Shown in pieces: positions 20,870 to 33,349 of a DNA stretch of 64,000 nt. Positions within the stretch are counted from its first letter, which is position 1, and each line of letters opens with the position of its first letter. The stretch spans positions 16,868,350 through 16,932,349 of the forward strand of contig NW_026623019.1 of NCBI RefSeq assembly GCF_023065955.2, read 5' to 3'. Source of the DNA: Ursus arctos (lineage: Eukaryota > Chordata > Mammalia > Carnivora > Ursidae). The notes below the pieces were generated by a model. It was given only the letters and a program-made list of their open reading frames with translations, was not told the origin of the DNA and searched no databases. A program made the translations under genes and the position numbers.

Positions 20870-22100
20870 TATTCCCCTCAGGTAATAGATGAGGGGACCC
20901 TCATTCTTGTGTGTGCAATTCCCTTTCTGCCTATGCGACACTGGGAAAATTACAGAATTTCTCTGAAATGTCGTATCCTCACTCACAAATGGTAGTTGTG
21001 CAAACATTTATCAAGCACTCTTTATGTAACACACAGTGTGCTGGGAGGTGTGCAAGGAGGATAATGTTGCCCTGGTTCCTTTATAAAACCTTTGCAAGAT
21101 GAAGTGCTCAAATGCTTTGTTCAGCTCCAGGGGTTGGTCAGTCTTATGCTGATGAGGTCATGCAAACGGAAGCTCTTTGTGAACTGCCAAGTGTGTGAAA
21201 GATACTAGTGAGGCCAACTTTGGTAATGAGGGTAGCAACAGTGATGGCCATGAGGAGGAGGATGCTGAGAATCACCACCAACCTGGGTTTAGGAAAGGGT
21301 TGATGCAGCTCTTCTGGACTTGCCAAGGGTTTCAAAGAGGCAAACAAAACCTGCATGGGCATGGGCATGGGCATGGGCTAGGAAATGGGGGAAGTGTCAG
21401 CCTTGATCTACTAGAACGTTGCTCCATGGAACCTACAGAACATATACAAACATTGAGTTCAAGTTCTTAGAGATTAGATTCCTGAGATCTCAGTTACATG
21501 TGTCAGTAAGCAGCTTAACACATATTACAGACAAGATCCCAGGCAAAGTTAGGCAGAAACTCAGACATAAAAGGGTCTGCTGTGTTTTCAGTAATTTTCT
21601 AAGTTGCTCAATGGAATTTACAGGCTGAAAATTTTCAGAGCATCTCACTGGAAAAAACAGTCCCGGAACTGATAACTTGCCCCTCCACATACTGTTATTT
21701 TTAGTACACTGAGTGCTCGTTGCCGTAAAAGAGCAAAGTGAAATACTTGACATCCACGCTAGTTTGCTCCTTGAGTTAAATGAGATTAAAATCTAGGCAT
21801 GAGAAATTTTTATCTCTCATTTTTTTCACGTGGTATCAATACAGCTTCTAAAAAGAATCCCAAAGTCATTGCACTCTATTACTGTCATTCTTTAAATAAA
21901 CGTACTTGAGATTCCTGAATTTCTAACTTAGACAGCTAGATGTGTATCATATCATAATTTGTACTAAAGCCAAGATTCAGAACTCGGCAGCCAAATATCC
22001 GCTTCATTTTGTGTAACGATGTGTCATTGTAGATATAATCAGTGTGGATAAGAATCTAAAATAAGAGTTCAAAATTATTTGTATAAATGCAAATCCAAGG
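20870..22100. other. intergenic with a short GGGCAT tandem repeat
   Basis: Four copies of a CATGGG-type hexamer lie at about 21353-21378. An L2/MIR-like phrase near 21003-21040 hints at an old repeat. No coding evidence. Confidence 0.45.
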
Positions 22101-22104
22101 GCTT

Positions 22105-22585
22105 AATGCCAGATATATTCATTCCCTATTGCTCCTGTAACAGATCACCACACAGTGGCTTAAAACCATGCAGTTCCGGACGTCAGAAGTCCAAAATCAG
22201 TTTCACAGGGCTAACGTGGAAGTATTTAGCAGATCTGGCTCCTTCAGGAGGCTCTGACTAGGATTGTGTTCCTTTACCTTTTCCCACTAGTAGCCACCTG
22301 TATTTGGCTTATGGCCCCTTCCTTCATCTTCAAAGCCTGCTTCCTTTATCACATCACTTTCTCCTGTAGTCAGATTTCCCTCTGCCTCTCTCTTAACAAG
22401 GACACTTACAATGATACTATCATAAAGATATATCCCCATCTCAAGATCCTCCAGGATAGTCACCCCATGGCAAGATCTTTTATTTAGTCATATTTGCAAA
22501 AATCCCCTTTACCATGTAAATGAACACTCACAGATTCTGAGGATTAGGATGTGGACATGTTGGGGAGCAGTTTGTCTATCACCAG
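22105..22585 (-). mobile_element. MLT1-type LTR (ERVL-MaLR), reverse orientation
   Basis: It starts with TTCCCTATTGCTCCTGTAAC and GTGGCTTAAAACC, includes GGCCCCTTCCTTCATCTTCA, and ends with GATTAGGATGTGGACAT. These are reverse-complement landmarks of MLT1 LTRs. It is a solitary, non-coding, degraded LTR. Confidence 0.8.
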
Positions 22586-22761
22586 ATGCATCACTCATGA
22601 TTGAGGGCTTGTATGGACCTCACCCAGACTTCCTAATGATAAAACAGCTTTTGATTCCATGTCTTGATTTGTTTATAACAGCGAGTTCTATGGAGAACTC
22701 CAACTAGAGCAGCTGGCATTCAAGATCATGAGAGGGAATAAATAGAATAAAAGAGAAAGTT

Positions 22762-22866
22762 GGGGCACCTGCCTGGCTCAGTCCATAGAGCATGTGACTC
22801 TTGATCTTGGGGTGGTGAGTTCAAGCCCCATGTGCAGAGATTACCTAAAAATAAAACTTAAAAAAA
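22762..22866 (+). mobile_element. Can-SINE, short type
   Basis: The head is GGGGCACCTGCCTGGC, followed by the short-type 3' part and an A-rich tail. A short direct repeat AGAAAGT (22754-22760 and 22867-22873) may be the TSD. Confidence 0.9.
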
Positions 22867-22879
22867 AGAAAGTAATAAA

Positions 22880-23960
22880 TATAAAAATCCCATTGTATAT
22901 TTCTTAGATTAACTGAGGACAGGATGATTTTATCTCTGAAGAGATCCCTCGCTTGCCCTCAATCTCCATATGTTTAATTAAAAGCACACCCAAAGCCAAT
23001 GAAAGCCAGCCCGTGTTGAAAATCTTCCGGAGTAAACAAAACAAGAGATACTCAGTGGAGATGTATTAGTTCTTTATCCAGGTGGTTCCTCCTGGAACAA
23101 TTTTCTTTCAGTTTTTGATACTAACATAATATAAAAAAGTCAAATCTGAAATCTGATTCAGAACAATCTCCTAAAAAAGAAATACAATTTTCCAGGAATA
23201 GCTAATTCCTTAAACTAGATATTTGAGATGCGTCCTCAAATACCTAGACCAAGTGTAGACAATCTGACTAGTCTGTCAGTATAACCATAAAATGTATTTG
23301 AAAGCGCCCTTAACAGCCTAATTTAAGGTGAAGAATAGATATTTCACTTTGCTAGGCAAATGCAAATCTATCACAGGAGAAATCTTCATTTGACCTTTGA
23401 AGTGAAGATTACAAGACAGGGAGAGTTTGATCCTTCCAGCTTTTAGGATCTCATCCCTTTAAGGGGCGGGGGAGACAGGGGGAAGGCTGGAGGAGGGGGA
23501 AGTCTGCCTTTAATCCCTGTGGGATTGAGAACCACGGATCCACCCCGAGTATTGATATGCAGAGAAGTAGCAAGGTTCAAGGAAAAACTGGTGAAGGTAA
23601 CTGTTCCTCGCTTCAGTGAAAAGGTAGAGATTTACACTGTTAACACCTGAGGATCTTCACATTTCCTCATTTAAAGAAAATCTATGCATGTGTTAATATT
23701 AATTATAAATTTCAGGGGTTCAGGTGCTAATACCTGGTGACTCCTTTATAAACCATATGACAAGCAGATGTCTGTAATAAGGCAAACCTTATCTTATAAA
23801 ATTGTGCAGGAGGCTATTTTATTTTCCAGAAGATTTATGACATGTGCTCAAGTAACACAGATCTGTGCATCTAAAAGTTAACTTAAATCTCAGTTTTCCA
23901 CTGTTGTCATTACTGGGCATGTGGAGAAAGTGTTTTGAATTCCAAATAGGATTCCCCCCC
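22880..23960. other. repeat-poor intergenic stretch, candidate regulatory DNA
   Basis: No transposon is recognisable. The part at 23270-23420 has an octamer-like AAATGCAAATC and TGACCTTTGA (23391-23400), whose reverse strand reads as a CAAAGGTCA nuclear-receptor half-site. A GC-rich purine block (GGGGCGGGGGAGACAGGGGG) lies near 23463. The regulatory role is inference. Confidence 0.35.
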
Positions 23961-23969
23961 AAACAATTT

Positions 23970-24088
23970 TATTTTTATTTATCTGTTTATTTTTTTGAAG
24001 TAATCTCTGCACCCGACATGGTGCTTGAAATCACGACCCTGCGATCAAGAGTTGCACACTCTACCAAGTAAGCAGCCAAGTGTCACGG
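23970..24088 (-). mobile_element. Can-SINE, short type (old)
   Basis: GAAGTAATCTCTGCACCC and the later GATCAAGAGTTGCACACTCTACC identify a diverged short Can-SINE. Imperfect flanking repeats of the type CCCCAAACAAT are seen on both sides. Confidence 0.75.
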
Positions 24089-24279
24089 TCCTCCCCAAAA
24101 CAATCTTAAATATCTTTTCCAATAATCGTATGGGATGGTATACTCCATTTGTCTCAATAGTTGTGTTCTTAAAATATAAACTACATTTTTATAACCCAAA
24201 TTGAATGTTAATAATCCCAAACTCCCACGATGTAAAGAAATTGGTGTGCTTGTGTTAAAAGCAGATCCCACAAAGATTA

Positions 24280-24395
24280 TACATTATTTCCAGTAATGGA
24301 GAAACTGAGGCACAAGATGAATGAGTGGCTGGCCCAAAACACCAGCAGACAATTCTAGCACAGTGAACTGACATCAGACTTTGGACCTCCAACCA
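24280..24395 (-). repeat. MIR fragment
   Basis: GGAGAAACTGAGGCACAAGATGA and the following AGTGGCTGGCCCAAAA are the reverse-strand MIR core. Confidence 0.65.
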
Positions 24396-24399
24396 AAAT

Positions 24400-25580
24400 C
24401 ATGAAAAATATACTAACTTCCCTCCCTAAAGCTGAACATTTTAAAATTAAGATATTAACTGCAAATTTAAAATGTTAAAAAAGATTAATCCTCTTTGGTC
24501 TTCCATGACATTGTTTCGAACACAAATTCCCTGGAAAATTACTTCAGTTGTGCACTTCTTCCTGTCCTATGTTGACCCAAACTTAGTTGTCAATGGATTT
24601 TGTTTTGTTTTATTATTTAAGTCTCATCCAACCCTTTTCCCTGGCAGTCAAGGGAATCTTCTATCCTGAATAGAAACATTCAGATTTGCTACTTTTAAAC
24701 TCAAGGATTAGCTTTGCACTTGGGGAATCTTTGGGTAGCATCAAACCCACCCTACAGAATTCTGCAATTTAATTTCACCTATGAATTTAAAGGGCTTACA
24801 GCTGTCTTCACAGTTAAATGAGGATTTACAGAGACGTTGCCTTCCCGGGTGGTGGAGAGAATCCCCCAACCAGAGGACTTCTGCACTCCCCGAAGAAGAT
24901 GGTTTGACCAATAAGGGTGAAATTAGCACGCACACATAAAACATACATGAGACTTTCAGAAAATGCAGATCCAGGGGGAAATCTTAGAGCATCAGTTACT
25001 TTGAGGATTTTTTTTTTTCTAGTTTTGATTGGTTTTTTTGCTAGATCTTCGTTGGAAAGATTTGTGTGCTTTTACATGCACAGCTGTGGAGTCTCTGGGG
25101 AGATTTCTTGCTCTTTTTCATTTTTGCATATCGGCCAAAAACCAAGATCTAAGCGCCAAACATAGTATCATAAGCCCCACATATGAAGTAGGTGATTCTC
25201 CGAAGGGTGCTACACAAGGAACTGATTAAAATCCAAAGTGGGCATTGTTGCCGCTAGACAGCCCCAAGGGTAGCATGATGAGGAGAGAAACAACTGAACA
25301 GGTGGGAACCAGGGCTTTGTGTTGTGGTTGTGCTTGTTGTTATTGCCGTGTGTTTGCGTAGTTCTCACTCTGGCTCTAACCATTCAACATAGATGTGGCC
25401 AAATTAATGGAACTTTTGTTCCGTACCGGTGAGATAAGTATCTGCTGCACAAATAAATCAATGAACAAACCTGAGATTGATCTTTGCTACTTGAACTTGG
25501 CTGAGCAATTTGATCTCTGTGCCTGTATTTCTTTGTCTCATGAATTAATCTAAATAAACTCTAGGATTTATTCTGGTTCC
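24400..25580. other. intergenic, no gene seen
   Basis: AT-rich sequence with no recognisable repeat boundary and no coding evidence. Confidence 0.5.
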
Positions 25581-25584
25581 AAAT

Positions 25585-25780
25585 ATTAATAGTTAATATT
25601 TACAGAGCACTTACTGTGGGCTAGGCAATGTTTTAAGCACTTCCATATACCAAATTCTTTAATCTTCACAAAATCTTAACAAGTAAGTAGTAGTAGTACC
25701 CTCATTTAACAAATAAGGAATCGGAGAGAGAGGTTAAATAACTTGTCCAATGTCAAATAGCTTGTAAGTGGCAAAATAAA
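25585..25780 (-). repeat. MIR element, well preserved
   Basis: TTTACAGAGCACTTACTGTG, TTTAATCTTCACAAAATC and AACTTGTCCAATGTCAAATAG are successive reverse-strand MIR landmarks in the right order. Confidence 0.8.
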
Positions 25781-25789
25781 AAATAAACT

Positions 25790-27355
25790 AGGAAGATCGA
25801 TTCCGAAGTTCATACTCTAATGACAATTCTATTCCAGCTCTCTAAAATGCTATGGACAAAAGGTGAGGATGTGAATTTTTATGTACTACCTCAATCTAGA
25901 TCTCTCCAAAATGTAAACATTTTATTTCTATTAGCAAAGAATATATTAACCTTAATCTTTGAATCCCACCCCAACCTGAATGCTCACTGCCTTCCGAAGA
26001 CCAATCCTATCTCTTGGTACCCCACCCTTAATGTCATCTCTTGCTTTACATCATCTGGCTCTTACCCTGGGTCTTTGCCTGTGGCTGGGAGAAGATAGGA
26101 GAGAAGCCATTGTCAATCATTTGAAAACAAACAGGAGCAGAACGTTGAGTGTTGTGCTTTGGAGGATGCATAAAATGTCAAATGAAAGTCCAATAGGAAA
26201 CAGATCACACATTTTAAATAAGGTAATTCGGAGCGTTTATTTATAAATGGACTAGATATTTATAGGGAGCTTAAGGGAACCACAAGGAATAATACACCAA
26301 CCTGGGGTTAGTAGCAGCAGAACTTTTACAACCCTCCTTGGCCTGAAGGGAAGGCAGTGGTCACCAGAACCCTGAAGGAGGGAGTTCCGTTGAGCAGCCA
26401 CCTTTACCTGAGTAATGACCTTGGATGGAGGGACACAGCCAGACTGAGGCCTGCCTGCAGAGAGAGGAAGAGAAACTAAATATCTGACCTCACTTTTTTT
26501 TCTCTAGTCTCCTGGGAAGGATTCCCGCTGGCCAAACCCAACAGGAAATCAGTAGGCTAGGGAGTCGGTTTGTGTAATCCACAGATCCCCCCAGTAGTCT
26601 CCTGGGCAAGGAAGTGGGGTAGACAAGAATGAAGATTATACGCTGAGGAGCAAATGCAAGATACCTGGCAGACCTACATCAAGTTGATATTTACTAAGAG
26701 AGCTACTGTGGGTCCAGCAAGGTTATTTACCCAGAAAGAAATTCTGAAGACCAACCTGTAGCTCAAAATTTCCTGTCCGAACTCCAAGAGCCCTTAATAC
26801 TTACCAAATGGTTTGATTTTACCACTTTTTATCTATATCTATTTTATAAGTAATTTTGAAGAAATGTCTTTCTTTATGCTCTAGTCTAAGATTTAGAGGT
26901 CAAAATGTTATAGTTTTTCCTAAGAACATTGTTTAAAATTTTCGGTGAAGTAACCAATGCAACTTCATCTCAAACCCATCCCTCCAACAGACCCTGCAGC
27001 AAGTGTTAAGATAGAGTAATAATTGCTAGTTTTATCATTAAAGTATTGAGAACTTTCAAAGAGAAAGAAATGATCTGCCTTCTTGTGGCACCCATCAATA
27101 ACGCACCTAGCAGCTTCATATCCTTTCAATTCAAAGCACCTTTCCATTCTTTTACTAGTGATTCCTCTCGTTAACTATTCAAAGTAGGTCAAAGTTTGTT
27201 TTGTTCTGTTCTGTTTTTTTCCCCAATTAATAAACCTTAAGGGCAAACAGATTAGGCAACCATTGAAGATCATGCATGAACATGATCGACAGGAACAACA
27301 TGGCGGTGGAAGCACTTAAATTTAGAAATTTAATCAGTGTTAAACAGCAATAACA
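25790..27355. other. intergenic with an unassigned ancient repeat
   Basis: The part at 26280-26700 contains GCTGGCCAAACCCAACAGGAAA and CCAGTAGTCTCCTGGGCAAG. These resemble an old interspersed repeat common in mammals, whose family I cannot name with confidence. The remainder is featureless. Confidence 0.4.
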
Positions 27356-27374
27356 CCTCAGGGCAGCAACTTCT

Positions 27375-27580
27375 TTTTTTTTTTTTTTTTTTAATATTTT
27401 ATTTATTTATTTGACAGAGACAGAGACAGCCAGCGAGAGAGGGAACACAAGCAGGGGGAGTGGGAGAGGAAGAAGCAGGCTCATAGCAGAAGAGCCTGAT
27501 GTGGGGTTTGATCCCATAACGCCAGGATCACGCCCTGAGCCGAAGGCAGACGCTTAACCGCTGTGCCACCCAGGCACCCC
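27375..27580 (-). mobile_element. Can-SINE, ursid-like, exact TSD
   Basis: The TSD AGGGCAGCAACTTCT lies at 27360-27374 and 27581-27595. The element has a T18 tail and a near-consensus body, so it is probably recent. Confidence 0.95.
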
Positions 27581-27599
27581 AGGGCAGCAACTTCTAACT

Positions 27600-28345
27600 C
27601 TGAGGTCAGGGATATGGCTAACAGAATAGTTTCTAGTGATTCAGAAAACAAGTAGAATTCTGCATAGCCAGAGAGCTCTTTCGTTACAGAGCTTGTGTTA
27701 GTGCAGCATACTTTGGCCTATTTGGACTAAGAAGCAACTCTAACATGGGCGTGGTTAACGCATAGATCTTTTTCTTCGGCTCACAAAATCGGCTGGGGTC
27801 CAGCATCTTGCAGACCAGTTCCCTTCCAAGTGGTGATTCAGGGATCTAGGCAGTTTTCATTTTGTTCCTATGTCATCTGGAATATGAGACCCCCAGCTTG
27901 CCACACAGGAGAAGAAAGAACTGGAGGGTTTCATTTACATGCTTTAGTCCAGAATTGATACACATCACTTCAACTTAACGGCCTTTGGCTGGAGCTAGTT
28001 ACACGACTCTGCCTATCTGTTAGAGCTGGGAAATGTGTCAGAGCACATGGATATTTGGTGAAAGATAAATGTCTCTGCTAGTGTCGCATCTCCAGACAAG
28101 TATGCAGGCAGAACAGGAGCTGCTAGAGTGGGTGTGTGGGGGGGGGCCCTTAGGTACATTAAAAAGAAAAGATCCTTTTTAGTAAAGGAGTCTTGTTTTC
28201 TCTACCTTCCCTTGGATCTAAACTTCTTTACAAAAGAAGGTTAAAACTGGATATGTTGATTAACGTAGGATTACCATTGAATATATAATTATAACAGCAC
28301 AGGAATTAGAGTCAAATGCTGTATCCTCAGCTCTACATTGGGGAT
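27600..28345. other. intergenic, no gene seen
   Basis: Unique-looking sequence with a G-rich stretch at about 28138-28146. No coding evidence. Confidence 0.5.
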
Positions 28346-28349
28346 TTTC

Positions 28350-28425
28350 TCTAGCATCGGTTTTTTTTTATCTGTAGAATGAAAATGAAAATGCCTCCCC
28401 TTAAGGGTTGTTAGGAAAGTGGTTA
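28350..28425 (+). repeat. MIR fragment
   Basis: ATCTGTAGAATGAAAATG followed by GCCTCCCCTTAAGGGTTGTTAGG follows the plus-strand MIR core order. Confidence 0.5.
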
Positions 28426-28429
28426 TAAG

Positions 28430-29115
28430 AGCCAGGAAAGGAGTTCTGAGAAGAGACAAATGATCAGAGACATGAAAGCAGAGGAAGAATTTACAGATGA
28501 GGGGGGCTAGGAAAAATGATATAAGAGAGGACGCCATTTCAGTGTTGGGAGGGACAACTTCAAGTAGGAGGTTTGAAAGAAAGTCACTGGAGTGGAGCAT
28601 GCAGGGGGGAGTTCCTTGTAGGTATGTTCAGAATTTTGGTCCCTTAGGATAACTAAGAGCAAAGGGAAGACCTTAATGGAGACCTCTTTGGTTTGACATG
28701 AAGGGAATGACATGGTCTGGTTGTATCTTGAAAAGATCACTCAGGTTGCCTTGGGGAGAATCCACTGGGAACAAAGAGTAATGTCAGGGAGACTCATCAA
28801 GGGATCGTGGAAGTAGATCAATGGAGAGATGATGATAGTTTGGATTAAGGAGGTGTGGAAAAAAGATAAAATGGAGGAAGGTATTTAAAAGCAAAATTCA
28901 ACAGGACTTGATGACAGATGGGATCTCGTGTATTAGGGAGAGGGAGGTGTGGAGAACAGTTCCTAGGTTTTTGGCTTGTCCAACTGGATGAATGGTAGGT
29001 ACATTATTCCCTGAAATTAACCCTAGAAGGAGACCAGGTGTGGGATATGGGAGGAAGATCAAGAGTTGACTTATAGGTGTGCTGAATTTTAGTTCCTTTG
29101 TGGAATTCAAGTGGA
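28430..29115. repeat. ancient interspersed repeat, family unassigned
   Basis: Landmarks such as GGAATGACATGGTCTGGTTG, AAAGATCACTCAGGTTGCC and TAGGTTTTTGGCTTGTCCAAC occur in the same order in a repeat widespread in mammals. I recognise the pattern but cannot name the family reliably. Short minus-strand open frames here are not genes. Confidence 0.55.
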
Positions 29116-29324
29116 GATGACAAGAAGAAATCTCTGTGATTTATTAAATGCCTAGTGTTTCTGGCACATAATGCGCCAAAAAAAAAAAAAAGTAACTGTT
29201 GTTGTTATTATTATTATTACTACTCTCATAGCCTTCTATAATCTGTACCCAATTTACCCATCCAGACCAAAACAATACTATTGCTTTCAGATAAAATAAG
29301 TCATCTTATTTCCATCTAATCTAT

Positions 29325-29780
29325 TTCCAACCTGTCCATCCTTTATGGCCCAGTTCAGATGTTACTTCTACCATGCTCTAAGCTGTTCTGTCTGAGGCTC
29401 TCTTCTTTCTTGACGCTCTCTTTGGGCAGTCTTACTGCTCGTATGACTGCAAATGCTCCCCAGTGCATAAGTATCTCAACTCCAATTTCCCTCTTGAGAT
29501 TCAGACTCACATATTCAACCATCTCTTGAATATCACTAACTGGTTGTCCCACAGGTACCTCAAGTTTATTAAGATTATCACACACTTATCACTTTCCTTC
29601 AAACTGCTCTTTCTTCTGTGTTCTGTATCTTAATAGATGGCAGTGTAATTTTTAATACAAATCTGAACATCACATTTCAGTGTCTAAGTTCCTTAAGGCA
29701 CAAATAGTATCTGTTCACAACAGTGATGGTGATGCTTGGCACAGTGTAGGGACTCATTACATAGTGAAGAAATGAATTAA
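29325..29780 (+). mobile_element. L2 LINE 3' region
   Basis: ATGGCCCAGTTCAGATGTTAC, AAGTTCCTTAAGGCACAAATAG and GATGCTTGGCACAGTGTAGG match the L2 3' end in correct order. It is non-coding and degraded. Confidence 0.65.
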
Positions 29781-29969
29781 TTACTCCTTACTCTCTTTTA
29801 TTCCTCACATTCAATAAATTACTGAGTCCCGTCAATTCTTCCTTCCAAATACTCTTTTAATCTTTCCTATTATCATGAATAATAACCTTGTTCAGGCCAC
29901 TGTAATTGCATTAATTAATTAATTAATCTTAATTAATCTCTTTGCCTCCAGTCTTGTCTCCTACAACAG

Positions 29970-30335
29970 AGATGGCTAATTATATCCAATACCCACATCC
30001 TCTTCTTCCTTTTGGTGATAGAAATGAGCACCATGCCTCCCAGCTAGAGACCACATTTCCCAACCTCCCTGGCACCTTCATATGACCAAGCTGCAATGTC
30101 ACCCGGCCAAGGATGTTCTGGTCAATAACCTGAGAACGGAAGTGACATGTGCACCTTCTGAACCACATTCGTAAAATAGAGATGTTTGTCTTCCTCTTCT
30201 TTCACCTTTCTGCAGTCTGGATTGTGACAAGATAGTGTGAGTCAAGTTCGGGCTTACAAGTGAAAACCTTAGGGGATGAAGGAGCCACAAGATAAAAGGA
30301 AACTTATCTCCTTGGACTTTCTGCCACCTCAAACT
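29970..30335. repeat. ancient interspersed repeat, family unassigned
   Basis: CACATTTCCCAACCTCCCTGG, TATGACCAAGCTGCAATG and CAATAACCTGAGAACGGAAG fit an old LTR or MER-type repeat (possibly MaLR-related). No open frame of interest. Confidence 0.45.
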
Positions 30336-30520
30336 TTAATGAGAGAGAAAAAGAATTCATCTTATGGAAGCCATGATTATTTGGCTTCCATTAAAATAAC
30401 CAAACCAATGCCCTATCAATCCCTTCTTTCTCCCAACCAGAATCTTTCTCTTGAAATGCAGCAAAAACAATGTTATTACATTGCAAATCTGATCAGAACT
30501 TCCCCCTTGTCTTATTTATT

Positions 30521-30628
30521 TACTTTTTATTTTTTTTAAAGTAATCTCCATGCCTCACATGGGGCTTGAACTCATGACCCCAGATCAAGAGTGGCATGCT
30601 CTACCAACCGAGCCAGCCAGGTGCCCCT
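30521..30628 (-). mobile_element. Can-SINE, short type, long TSD
   Basis: An 18-bp TSD with one mismatch (CCCCTTGTCTTATTTATT at 30503-30520, CCCCTTGCCTTATTTATT at 30629-30646) brackets a short Can-SINE ending in GTGCCCC. Confidence 0.9.
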
Positions 30629-30649
30629 CCCCTTGCCTTATTTATTTTT

Positions 30650-32345
30650 GTAAACTTCAGAGGGCTTAGTACCTGATCTTGTTTATAGCAAACACTCAAT
30701 AATATTGATTGTTGATTGATAAATTATGAAGCTCATTTTCTAGCAGAACTTAAGTTATGAAATTTAACTCTTACTTGTATGTGACATTGTGCATAATCAC
30801 TGAATGAGATAGCAGCTTGAGACTTCCTCAACTTTTGCAATCACCCTGGCTGGGCTTCACTCCCTTCCACCCCCCGCTCCATTATCTGATGACCAAACAA
30901 AGGGTCAGCAATCTTTCTGATGATGAGAATCATCCATAAAGGACAGAACTCCCTGCAAGTGCCACTGACCACTGTAATGGCAAGGAAGGAATACAATAAG
31001 ATATTGGCAGAAGCAGAGAAAACAACACAGAACTCTGTTGAGTGAGAAGCAATAGGAAGTCATTAGAAATTGATTCATACTTGGTGATGAAGTCTGTACT
31101 TGTGACCACTACAGATTAAGCCATTATAATATCTTGAGGTGCTGCATTTCTACTGGAAAGATGATCATTATACATTTAGATTTCTATTCAGCTAATGTTC
31201 GTTGAGGCCCTACTCTATATCAACAGCTGTCCATGAAAAAATTTCCTAAAACGTTTCAATGTTTCAAGCTCTACTCCCCCTCCAGAGAGGTAGACGACCT
31301 GAGTCTTGGCAGGATCTCCCAAAACAGGACCATATTTGAAGTACCCCCCTACGTGTATCCTCCCAAGTTCCAATCCATTCAACTCCTAGAGTTGGGCTAA
31401 AAGGTGGATGGTGTCAGAGATTTCATCAAGCTCAAAGCTACCTCCTCCCCCAAATGTATATTTTTAAAATATTTGTTAATTTATACTTGTATACTTTGTC
31501 TGATAACTATGAGTTGTCAGTGAGATTCTCTCATAAAGCGCCATTTATAATGCAGTTGTTTTTCACAAAGCACTCCATTACACTTGTCATTTGGAAATGA
31601 GAACCACATTTTTATGTGACACACAAAACAAATTAAACCACACAAAGGCACCTGGGTGAACTATACCTTCAGTTGGGTCCCTACAATTCCTCATTAGTTT
31701 GCATTTACTTTCTCTTCTTGTTCTTTTTTATTTATTTATTGTTCAAAATTTACAGTTCAAAGAAATTAGCTAATCTAGATGTTAAAAGGAAACGAGGATC
31801 ATTTGGAACCGAAAGTGTCCTTGTTCATAGTGAAATTTTTAAGTGATGCAAGTTTTTGTTTTTTCCCCCATGGATTGTAGTTCGCAAGGCAGAGAAGAAG
31901 TTTTAAAGCAAAGTGAATAACCAAAATTCCCAATTGCTTAAAAAAAAAATTGCAGCTTGCTTTCTAAAAGCTTATCTCAGTTTTAAACCCACTAGTTTTG
32001 AAAATTCCTGCTGTTGACCTGAGCAGAAGAAACACCTGAAGCCTTGAGGCAGAGCAGCTTTTAGAAGAAAAAAACACATTAATATTTCATGTGGAAGGAA
32101 TTTTTCAAGGTGCATATCAGTTCTCCAAACCAGTGAGATCGCTCACTTTCACCGCCAGTATGTGTCTTTGAGTTCCGTTTGGTATAATTACCTCTAGTCT
32201 TATTTTTACTGTGTTTTATCTCAAAAATACTTGTCATCATATAGCAAAAATAATAGCAATAATAATAAAAGTAAAGTATACATAATAGTTTTCCCTTGGA
32301 CATTACACAATAAGCATATATTTGACTACTGCTACATGCTCTTCA
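30650..32345. other. intergenic, no gene seen
   Basis: AT-rich unique-looking sequence without recognisable repeats except simple A/T runs. Confidence 0.5.
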
Positions 32346-32349
32346 CGGC

Positions 32350-32700
32350 CATTATAGCAGGCAGAATAATGGTACCTCCAGATGCTTATGTCCTAATTCC
32401 TGGTACCTGTGACTAGTACCTAATTCCTGGTACCTTATATGGCAGAAGCAAACTTGCAGATGCAATCAAGTTAAGGACTTTGAGATAGGGAGATTATTTT
32501 GGATTATCTAATCAGCTGGGTCCTTAAAAGTGGAGAACCATTCCCAGCTGTGATAAGAAGATATGACTATAGAAGATTGGTCAGAGGGATACAACATTGC
32601 TGGATTTGAAGAAGGAGAAAGGGGGTCATGAGCGAAGGAATACGAGTGGCCTCTAGAAGCTGGTAAAGTCAAAGAAACAGATTCTTCCCTAGGAATGTTC
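32350..32700 (+). mobile_element. MLT1-type LTR (ERVL-MaLR), forward, 3'-truncated
   Basis: GCAGAATAATGGTACCTCCAG, TTAAGGACTTTGAGATAGGG and GGCCTCTAGAAGCTGGTAAAG are MLT1 landmarks. A local duplication repeats CCTAATTCCTGGTACC at 32392-32407 and 32419-32434. The polyadenylation half of the LTR is missing. Confidence 0.8.
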
Positions 32701-32859
32701 AAACTTGGGGACATTTGTGTTATTGGTGTTGCATTAGCTGTGCTATGCTCTGGTGCTGTACTTACACAATATTCCTAGAGAGCTAGACTGGACAACTGAA
32801 CAGGCATAACTCCAGATGGAAGAGTAGAATAAATAAATCATTTTAAATAAATCAAGATG

Positions 32860-33040
32860 GAGGGGTACCTGGGTGGCTCAGTCGGTTAAGGGTCTGCCTT
32901 CACCTCAAATCATGATCCCAGAGTCCTGATGGATCTCTGCTCAGTGGGGAGTCTGCTTCTCCCTCTGCCTGCCGCTCCTCCTGCTTGTGCTCATGCTCTC
33001 TTTCTCTCCCTTTGTCAAATAAATAAATAAAATCTTAAAA
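32860..33040 (+). mobile_element. Can-SINE, long type, exact TSD
   Basis: The TSD AAATAAATCAAGATG lies at 32845-32859 and 33041-33055. The head-body junction has a small deletion (GATGGATCTCTGCTCAG). Confidence 0.95.
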
Positions 33041-33349
33041 AAATAAATCAAGATGAAAAATAGAATGAGATAAAATAGTTTAATTTTACAGTTACTTTAG
33101 CTTATGTCTTATTATGACAGAAGTTTCTGGAGCCAAACTTGGAAATACCTTTTTCCATTGTGTCCTGTTGGATGGGCAAAAAGACATGATAAATATTGGG
33201 AAGGTGACCCCAGGAAAGTGAGGAGCAGGACTTCTCTGAAGGCACGGTAGTCACTTTCTTCAAGGTAGACAGCTACATATTAGCTAATCAGACACGACTA
33301 TTAGCTCCCAATAAGTTTTAGTTATTAGTAATTAATTGTGACCCAAGGG

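Noticed and set aside
21195..21470. 91-codon acidic frame ending in Gly-His repeats
   Set aside because: No homology that I recognise, no regulatory context, and the end is a hexamer tandem repeat.
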